Source: Desulfobacterales bacterium
Lineage (GTDB): Bacteria; Desulfobacterota; Desulfobacteria; Desulfobacterales; Desulfobacteraceae
Reading direction: 5' to 3'
Length of the DNA stretch: 11,413 nt
Assembly (NCBI GenBank): GCA_022361535.1
Contig: JAKSAU010000640.1
Span: 1 to 11,413, forward strand
Part shown: positions 6,960 through 11,413 of the stretch, one piece after another
Layout of the letters: each line of letters begins with the position of its first letter
How positions within the stretch are numbered: position 1 is the stretch's first letter
Made by a program: the position numbers and the translations under genes
The notes under the pieces: model-generated
What the model was told of the DNA's origin: nothing
The model's input: only the letters and a program-made list of their open reading frames with translations
Databases searched by the model: none

Positions 6960-7050
6960 ATGAGGATAATAAGGAGGTTATGCAGCCAGTTTCTTTTGTA
7001 TCAAAATTGGCGTTAAATACAACCTACCTATAATTATCTTTTATGTCAAC

Positions 7051-7078
7051 AAAAAAGTTTTATATGCATAACTTTTTT
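7051..7078 (-). terminator. AT-rich hairpin after the repeat-protein gene
   Basis: AAAAAAGTT (7051-7059) pairs with AACTTTTTT (7070-7078) around a ten-base loop, four bases beyond the stop codon of the minus-strand repeat protein. On that strand it ends in six T residues. The stem has a single G-C pair, so it may be weak and rely on the stronger terminator at 6918-6959. Confidence 0.45.
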
Positions 7079-7082
7079 TTCT

Positions 7083-8999
7083 TTAGTTAATTTTGGCCAG
7101 AATTCTGGATGCCCAAGCAGCATCATCCATACGGCCTGCTACACTTGTACCCAACTGGGAAAGTGCACTGTTATCCAGGGCTTTTTTCTCTGCTTCTTCA
7201 TAAACAGCTGTTGCAGTCTGTGCATCGTCTGCTACCAGCAGATACGTTTCAGCAAGGAATATCAGATCGTTGAACTTGGTTAATTTCTTGCGTCCCAGAT
7301 TCAACAGGTAGGAAATAATTCCTTTGTCTGTGGTCTGATCTTTGACCATACCCACCAGGCGGGCATATTCCTGCTTGTCATTGCACATGCTTTCCGCAGT
7401 TTCATACAACTTGATAGCGCGGTCCCGATCCTCAAGGATATTCAGAACTGCACCGGCAACAAATGTGTAGTCATAAAGGGTTTTGCACTCTTTTTCAGCA
7501 GTATCGATCAGGCTGGTAGCCCAGTCTTTGTCATTAAATTTCTCAATAGCAACTGAGGCCAGCTTGATTCTGTCAGCATTGCCTGCAGCTTTGCTGCCAA
7601 GATCAGTATAAATCTGTTTGGCCCATTCAGCATCTTTAAGAGTGTCTTCAATAGCAGTAGTCAATGTGTTGTAGTCACCAAAGCTTTTGCATTTCCCAAG
7701 AAGGCTTGTATAAATCTCTTTGATCCAGTCTGTATCGTCAAGATCCTTGCTGATGGCAGCAGCCAGTTTGATGAAATCACTGAAATAGAGGGTCAAATCC
7801 TGGGCCATCTTATACAGCTTGGCTGCATAATACGTGTCGCCGGTTTCCTGAACCACTTCGGCAGCCAGTTCACGCATGGGGAAGCAAGTTGTATATTCAT
7901 TTTCCCTGAGGCTGAAATCATTGTAGAGTTTTGCAAACTCCTCACGTTTGCCTTTCTGAAAGGAAACCGCTTCAGTCCATTCTTTATCATCTGCCGCCAC
8001 TTCCAGGATGGCATCGGCGGTTTTGATAAAATCATCATTATTTTTAATAGCGCCTTCTGCCTGTTTGAGAACAGGAATAGCAGCTTCAGTGTCACCCAGA
8101 TCCTTGGCAAGGGCAATGGCCAAAGATACCAGCTGTGCGCAATCGGGGTTTGTGGCTGCGGCTTTTTGGTATACGCTTGAAGCAAATGCTTTGTCTTCAG
8201 TGTTTTCATACCCGGCTTTGGCAAGTTTCAGGTAGTCGGAAAACTCAGTGTATTGCTCTTCTGCTTTCTTGTATACGGAAAGGAGAAAATCTTTGTCATC
8301 CAACTGTTCTTTAACAATCTCAGCAAACTTGAGCAGCTCGTCACCTTTTTCCAAGGAAGCCAGGGCTTTTTCAAAGATAGAGCGGGCAAGATCCTTGTCA
8401 TCCATGTCAGCAATGGCACCGGCGGCAAGGGCATTAAAGTCGGCAGCAGTTTTAGCAGCTTCCATTCCCTTTTCATAAATTTCTTTTGCTTTAGCCTTAT
8501 CATCGGACATATCCAGGATGGATTTGGCAAAGGAAACAAAATCAGCTGGAGTTTTGCATTTTTCAAAGGCTTTATCCAGAACTTCTTTTGCCATTTCAGG
8601 ATCAGATTCTGACAGCTGATTGCTCAATTCCAGGAAATCGGTAAGTTTTGTGCATTTGCTCATAGCAGCTTCACCGATTTCTTTGGCCATGTCATCCAAG
8701 CCCAATTTGCCTGCAGCAGCACCAAGAGCAAGAAAATCTGCAGGAGTAGTACAGAGCATCTTTCCATTTTCGAGGAAGGTACCCACAACTTCATCATCAC
8801 CAATGATATCTTTGGCTGCTGTTGCATAGGTAACTGAATCCTCATAGGTTTCAGCCCATTCAGCACCCTCTTCCAGAAGTTCTGCAGCCCATTCCTTGTC
8901 ATCCAGATCAGTAACGATCTCTTTAGCGCACTCTATATATTCCTCCGGCGCGTCACACTCTTCTGCTTTTTCTTCCAGTTCTTCTTTGGTAAGTCCCAT
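7083..8999 (-). CDS. Acidic protein of about 18 TPR-like 34-residue repeats, function unknown
   Basis: The 638-residue protein is made of a repeated helical unit. From residue 18 I count about 18 units, most exactly 34 residues, with the pattern D-F/Y-xx-LA-x-A-I, then L-D-D-K-x-W-A-xx-I-Y-E-K-A-E, then a turn often carrying CKT. Clear copies are 151-184, 185-218, 219-252, 406-439, 440-473 and 474-507. Small residues sit much as in a TPR, but the loop between the two helices is one residue longer and carries a conserved acidic LDDK. A segment at about 345-375, including ENEYTTCFPM, breaks the register and divides the protein into two blocks. No signal peptide or membrane segment is present, so it should be a cytoplasmic scaffold. 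It is strongly acidic, unlike its basic neighbours. GAGGAG at 9005-9010 (minus strand) supports the start. I recognise the repeat style but not a named family or function. Confidence 0.85.
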   Translation of the reverse strand: MGLTKEELEEKAEECDAPEEYIECAKEIVTDLDDKEWAAELLEEGAEWAETYEDSVTYATAAKDIIGDDEVVGTFLENGKMLCTTPADFLALGAAAGKLGLDDMAKEIGEAAMSKCTKLTDFLELSNQLSESDPEMAKEVLDKAFEKCKTPADFVSFAKSILDMSDDKAKAKEIYEKGMEAAKTAADFNALAAGAIADMDDKDLARSIFEKALASLEKGDELLKFAEIVKEQLDDKDFLLSVYKKAEEQYTEFSDYLKLAKAGYENTEDKAFASSVYQKAAATNPDCAQLVSLAIALAKDLGDTEAAIPVLKQAEGAIKNNDDFIKTADAILEVAADDKEWTEAVSFQKGKREEFAKLYNDFSLRENEYTTCFPMRELAAEVVQETGDTYYAAKLYKMAQDLTLYFSDFIKLAAAISKDLDDTDWIKEIYTSLLGKCKSFGDYNTLTTAIEDTLKDAEWAKQIYTDLGSKAAGNADRIKLASVAIEKFNDKDWATSLIDTAEKECKTLYDYTFVAGAVLNILEDRDRAIKLYETAESMCNDKQEYARLVGMVKDQTTDKGIISYLLNLGRKKLTKFNDLIFLAETYLLVADDAQTATAVYEEAEKKALDNSALSQLGTSVAGRMDDAAWASRILAKIN

Positions 9000-9048
9000 A
9001 ATTACTCCTCATTTTGTCTTTATTGTTAGCCGTTTAACGTTATATCTT

Positions 9049-9095
9049 GATAGGAATCGCCTATCCTAATATCATATGGATATTGTTTGTACAAA
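9049..9095. promoter_or_regulatory. Cluster of three dyads with a candidate promoter for the repeat protein
   Basis: Three palindromes follow one another: GATAGG/CCTATC with a five-base gap (9049-9065), AATATC/GATATT with a five-base gap (9068-9084), and TTTGTACAAA (9086-9095). On the minus strand a weak promoter overlaps them: TTGTAC (9089-9094), 17 bases, then TATTAG (9066-9071), with transcription starting near 9059. The dyads would then lie over the -35, the spacer and the start, as operators do. The promoter matches are weak (three and four of six). Confidence 0.4.
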
Positions 9096-9184
9096 TTTTA
9101 TCACTTGGTTCTAATAACATACTGATATCAAAACAGACAATGGGCTTTTTGCAGATTCTTGATTTTTTGTGCCCATTCCGGGTA

Positions 9185-9213
9185 TTGAAAATGCAATCCA
9201 TGGTGATTATACA
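9185..9213 (+). promoter_or_regulatory. Promoter of the acetyltransferase gene
   Basis: TTGAAA (9185-9190) and TATACA (9208-9213) are separated by exactly 17 bases, giving a start near 9220. This places the ATG at 9259, not the GTG at 9169, inside the transcript. Just upstream, AATGGGC (9139-9145) and GCCCATT (9171-9177) form a 7-bp dyad with a 25-base gap that might have a regulatory role. Confidence 0.6.
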
Positions 9214-9247
9214 TTCTCCTTGTCACGGCAATTTGAAGAAAACCTCC

Positions 9248-9252
9248 AGGAG
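9248..9252 (+). promoter_or_regulatory. Shine-Dalgarno site deciding the acetyltransferase start
   Basis: AGGAG lies six bases before the ATG at 9259. The in-frame GTG at 9169 has only T-rich sequence before it and lies upstream of the likely promoter, so the shorter start is preferred. Confidence 0.75.
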
Positions 9253-9258
9253 ACTTGC

Positions 9259-9879
9259 ATGCCACCATATACTTTTTTGAACCGGCCAGCCGCCAAAGCG
9301 CTTTATTCTGCACTCACTGAAGATCCTTTTTATATAACCCTTGAACAGCAAAGCCAACATTCAGGTCCTGACGCAAAAGAAAGCATGCTCCGCTATTATG
9401 ATTTTGCTTTAAAGGAGGCTGGAGAATATGGCAGGCTTGTTTTTACCCCGGACCGGCAATCCGGTGCATCTGTCTGGGCAACCCCTCTTGACCAGATAAA
9501 AGAAGAAGACCTGTCACGCCAGAAGAAGGACTTTATCTTAGAGCATCTGGGTCCTAACAGCCTTGATGCCTATACAAAAATTGTGGCGTTCATGTCAGAA
9601 CAATCTCAAGGGAGCGTCAATCAAAAGGCATGGTATTTGTCTATTCTCGGTGTATCACCAAGCTGTCAGGGACAAGGATTAGGCAAGGCCCTGATGACCC
9701 AAGTACTTGGTGAGGCAGATGAGCAGGGAGTGCAAATTTTTGCAGAAAGTTTCACCCCGAAAAATTTCCCCTTTTATGAACATCTGGGGTTTGAACAGGT
9801 TAAAACCATTAAAGAACCGGTAACAGGTTCTTCATACTCAATCCTGGCAAGAACGCCTGTAAACGGTTTTACAGATTAG
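9259..9879 (+). CDS. GNAT family N-acetyltransferase
   Basis: With the ATG at 9259 this is a 206-residue protein. The acetyl-CoA binding motif A is clear: a strand LSILGVSP (127-134), then CQGQGLGKAL (136-145), which fits the Q/R-x-x-G-x-G/A pyrophosphate loop, followed by its helix. FAES (161-164) and FYEHLGFE (172-179) give the later strand and the tyrosine-containing helix found in many GNAT enzymes. The N-terminal 125 residues form the variable acceptor-recognition half, starting FLNRPAAKALYSALTEDPFY (6-25). It transfers an acetyl group from acetyl-CoA to an amine on an unknown small molecule or protein. It is cytoplasmic, with no membrane segment. A 155-residue unknown gene follows after nine bases, so the two are probably an operon and may act together. 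Confidence 0.88.
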   Translation: MPPYTFLNRPAAKALYSALTEDPFYITLEQQSQHSGPDAKESMLRYYDFALKEAGEYGRLVFTPDRQSGASVWATPLDQIKEEDLSRQKKDFILEHLGPNSLDAYTKIVAFMSEQSQGSVNQKAWYLSILGVSPSCQGQGLGKALMTQVLGEADEQGVQIFAESFTPKNFPFYEHLGFEQVKTIKEPVTGSSYSILARTPVNGFTD

Positions 9880-9888
9880 GAAACAAAG

Positions 9889-10356
9889 ATGAGTAATGAT
9901 TCAAAAACTGAGACACTTTCCAAGACCCGGGCTTTGGTATCGGATATGGTCATGGAACTTCACTTTAGGGGATGTGATGACAACCATCCTCTCATCCAAA
10001 GGGCAGCAGAACTGATGCCGTTTCTTTCATCTATGGAAGCCGGGCAGCAAACTTCATTTAATGAAACTGAATCCAAGGCGGATACCGAACCTCCCAGAAA
10101 GCTGCATCAAATGCCTGCAGAAGAAGTCGCAGGCTTTGATCTGTCAAACCGGGAAGGACTCGATAAACAAGGTCTTTCCCCCCACTCTGCGGCAGACCTT
10201 GTGGAAGCTGCATTCACATTTGAAAATGAACTTATGACCCTTCTTGGAGATGAAAATGCCATGCCCTATGACATTTATGAAGCAATGGATGAAGCCAAGC
10301 TTTGCACAGTAATCCAATCTGCAGTCGAAAATATATGCCGCCTGCGCAGAGGCTAA
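9889..10356 (+). CDS. Hypothetical protein, 155 residues
   Basis: I do not recognise this protein. It is small and mostly acidic, with three parts: an N-terminal helical segment (about 8-50) containing LHFRGCDDNHPLIQRA, a polar, probably flexible middle (about 51-75), and a C-terminal helical part (about 98-153) ending in ICRLRRG. Two cysteines lie at 139 and 150 and one at 29; no metal motif is evident. There is no signal peptide or membrane segment. It begins nine bases after the acetyltransferase stop codon; its weak ribosome site (AGGAAA) overlaps that stop, suggesting coupled translation. Reading frame length, codon pattern and operon position support a real gene. It ends 17 bases from the stop of the converging ParB-like gene, with no terminator between them. 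Confidence 0.7.
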   Translation: MSNDSKTETLSKTRALVSDMVMELHFRGCDDNHPLIQRAAELMPFLSSMEAGQQTSFNETESKADTEPPRKLHQMPAEEVAGFDLSNREGLDKQGLSPHSAADLVEAAFTFENELMTLLGDENAMPYDIYEAMDEAKLCTVIQSAVENICRLRRG

Positions 10357-10373
10357 ACCGGAGTGAGTATGGG

Positions 10374-11114
10374 CTAGGCTTCAATCAACTCGCGGATGGA
10401 CTCAAGGTCTGCCAGAGCTTTTTCTTTGGTTACATCCTGCCAGTCAGCCTCTTTGATACGGGTCAATTCTTTTAAGAACCTGCCAAGGGTTTGAGTATAT
10501 TTGGCTGCACTGCCCAAACCGTCAGTCACCCGCCCTTTGATTTCCCCGCTTTCCCTGCGGGTTTCCTGGATTTCGTTAAAGGCCTGATTGATTGATTTTT
10601 TACCGGATTTAACCTGGTCCTGGATTTGGTTATCCCCATGTTCCATAACTTTCCTGGCTTTATCGACTTTGTCGGCACTTATGCCAAGTTCCTTTGCCCG
10701 TTCTTGATTCACGGCTTTCCGGGTCTTTTTCGAGGCATCTTCGGGTTCATCCTCCGAACTATGGATGTTGTCCAGCAAAGCCAGGCATTTGAGGATATCA
10801 TCATCTGCCATATTCCGCCGGTTGCGCTGGATATGAAAACTATATAAAAGGGCATCGTCTTCATTATCAAATGATTTGAACACCACGGGCACAGTTTCCA
10901 ACCCCAATTCACGGGCAGCCGTAAACCGGGTGTGGCCGTCTACTACGATGGATTCCTCGGTCCAGACCACAATAGGAAATACCGGGTCAAATCCGTTGGC
11001 GTCCATATCCTGACGGATGGCACCCAGCGTATCGTCTTTAATGGGAAAAAGAGTATCAAAAGGAGCACGGGTTTTAAGCCCGTTTGTTTCTGTCGTTTGG
11101 GGTTGATTATCCAT
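10374..11114 (-). CDS. ParB-like N-terminal domain DNA-binding protein (orphan)
   Basis: The 246-residue protein has a ParB/sulfiredoxin-like N-terminal domain at about 15-105. Its signature is VVDGHTRFTAARELG (57-71), the place of GERRxRAA in chromosomal ParB, and IQRNRRNM (95-102), the place of ENLQR. A helix-turn-helix follows at about 139-158 (AKELGISADKVDKARKVMEH), then a GKKSINQA segment (171-178) common in ParB-like proteins of plasmids and phages. The C-terminal third is helical and charged, perhaps for dimerisation. True ParB proteins bind parS and CTP; here the DGHxR form points to the wider ParB/Srx group, and no parA lies beside it, so chromosome partitioning is doubtful. Such solitary genes are frequent on mobile DNA. 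AGGA lies close before the ATG on the minus strand. A MITE-like repeat sits just upstream. Confidence 0.85.
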   Translation of the reverse strand: MDNQPQTTETNGLKTRAPFDTLFPIKDDTLGAIRQDMDANGFDPVFPIVVWTEESIVVDGHTRFTAARELGLETVPVVFKSFDNEDDALLYSFHIQRNRRNMADDDILKCLALLDNIHSSEDEPEDASKKTRKAVNQERAKELGISADKVDKARKVMEHGDNQIQDQVKSGKKSINQAFNEIQETRRESGEIKGRVTDGLGSAAKYTQTLGRFLKELTRIKEADWQDVTKEKALADLESIRELIEA

Positions 11115-11142
11115 AAATCCTGCCGTTCATATTTCTCGAAAC

Positions 11143-11293
11143 CTTCTAAAAGCTATCTCAAAAAAAAGATTTTGGCTTAAATTCAAGGAAGAGGAAAAAT
11201 TCAACCGGAGGCATATATCTAATATTCCGAGGATTTAATTTTTTCTCTGACGATGAAGTTGAGTCAAAAAACTTTTTTGAGATGGCTTCTAAA
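11143..11293. mobile_element. MITE-like palindromic element with candidate 8-bp target duplication
   Basis: AAGCTATCTCAAAAAA (11149-11164 region) is mirrored by the reverse complement of TTTTTTGAGATGGCTT (11273-11288), 16 bases with one mismatch. CTTCTAAA occurs directly repeated at both outer edges (11143-11150 and 11286-11293), which would fit an 8-bp target duplication around a core of 135 bp. The interior is also an imperfect palindrome meeting at about 11217, so the whole RNA or single strand could fold into one long hairpin. No transposase is encoded, so it would have to move with help from elsewhere. One caution: CTTCTAAA is itself nearly palindromic, so it may belong to the inverted repeat. 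The element lies just upstream of the ParB-like gene and could carry or disturb its promoter. Confidence 0.6.
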
Positions 11294-11413
11294 GAGAAGT
11301 TGAAAAGGTAGTACACCAACATAGCTACTACCCATCAAAAAGAACAAATTAGAAAAATTATACTTAATTATTTGTCACTGAAAATGAGTTTGGCACCCCA
11401 ACCCATACAAATG
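11294..11413. other. AT-rich non-coding right edge
   Basis: No convincing gene is visible. A six-base dyad, GGTAGT (11307-11312) with ACTACC (11327-11332), could form a hairpin with a 14-base loop. The window ends at an ATG (11411-11413) whose reading frame cannot be judged. Confidence 0.4.

Noticed and set aside
7019..7049. Minus-strand TTGACA at 7044-7049 as a small-RNA promoter
   Set aside because: At a spacing of 17 the -10 hexamer is TAGGTT, only three of six matches, and the box lies directly after a terminator-like hairpin.
8008..8612. Several plus-strand and alternate-frame open frames across the repeat-protein gene
   Set aside because: They are shadows of a repetitive coding sequence, lack ribosome sites, and encode no recognisable domain.
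9169..9258. GTG start that would lengthen the acetyltransferase by 30 residues
   Set aside because: It has no ribosome binding site, lies upstream of the best promoter, and the ATG at 9259 has AGGAG at ideal spacing.
9259..10356. GNAT toxin-antitoxin pair
   Set aside because: The acetyltransferase is longer than typical GNAT toxins, comes first in the operon, and the partner shows no ribbon-helix-helix or other DNA-binding antitoxin domain.
10374..11114. Chromosome or plasmid partitioning locus
   Set aside because: There is no parA beside it, no parS-like site was seen, and the motif is DGHxR and not the GERR of canonical ParB.
11385..11405. Possible sigma-54 promoter beginning with TTGGCAC
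   Set aside because: The -24-like half is present, but no TTGC-like -12 element with the conserved GC follows at the required spacing.

Overview
The window looks like chromosome from a sulfate-reducing Desulfobacterota bacterium, most likely a Desulfobacteraceae relative such as Desulfobacter, Desulfobacula or Desulfotignum. This is inference from gene style: a UPF0251/DUF134 plus DUF5320 pair, a medium-chain-type acyl-CoA synthetase, large TPR proteins, moderate base composition and clear AGGAGG ribosome binding sites. No rRNA, tRNA, CRISPR array or intact transposase gene is visible.

Layout. (1) 2-1493, + strand: the 3' half of an ornithine cyclodeaminase/mu-crystallin family reductase, then a PLP-dependent threonine/serine dehydratase-like enzyme. 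Such pairs (EutC/EutB, BhcD/BhcB) can turn a beta-hydroxy amino acid into an imine and reduce it. (2) 1754-3526, +: an AMP-forming acyl-CoA synthetase after a 260-base leader, closed by a strong hairpin terminator. (3) 3605-5881, -: a lipoprotein built almost wholly of about 21 TPRs. (4) 6117-6959, +: a well-formed promoter between two copies of a 14-bp palindrome, driving the UPF0251/DUF134 helix-turn-helix gene and a DUF5320 gene, and ending in a probably bidirectional terminator. (5) 7083-8999, -: an acidic cytoplasmic protein of about 18 repeats of 34 residues resembling, but not matching, TPRs. (6) 9185-10356, +: a promoter, a GNAT acetyltransferase and an unrecognised 155-residue protein. 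(7) 10374-11114, -: an orphan ParB-like DNA-binding protein. (8) 11143-11293: a short palindromic MITE-like element.

How the genes may work together. The reductase and dehydratase probably form one metabolic module; the acyl-CoA synthetase appears to be a separate unit for activating an organic acid. The DUF134/DUF5320 pair is probably a small operon controlled through its twin operators, possibly by the DUF134 protein itself. The two repeat proteins are probably scaffolds, one anchored in a membrane outside the cytoplasm and one inside the cell. The right end (unknown gene, solitary ParB-like gene, MITE-like repeat) has an accessory character. The most unusual items are the 34-residue repeat protein, the operator-promoter-operator arrangement, the hydroxy-amino-acid module and the MITE-like palindrome.
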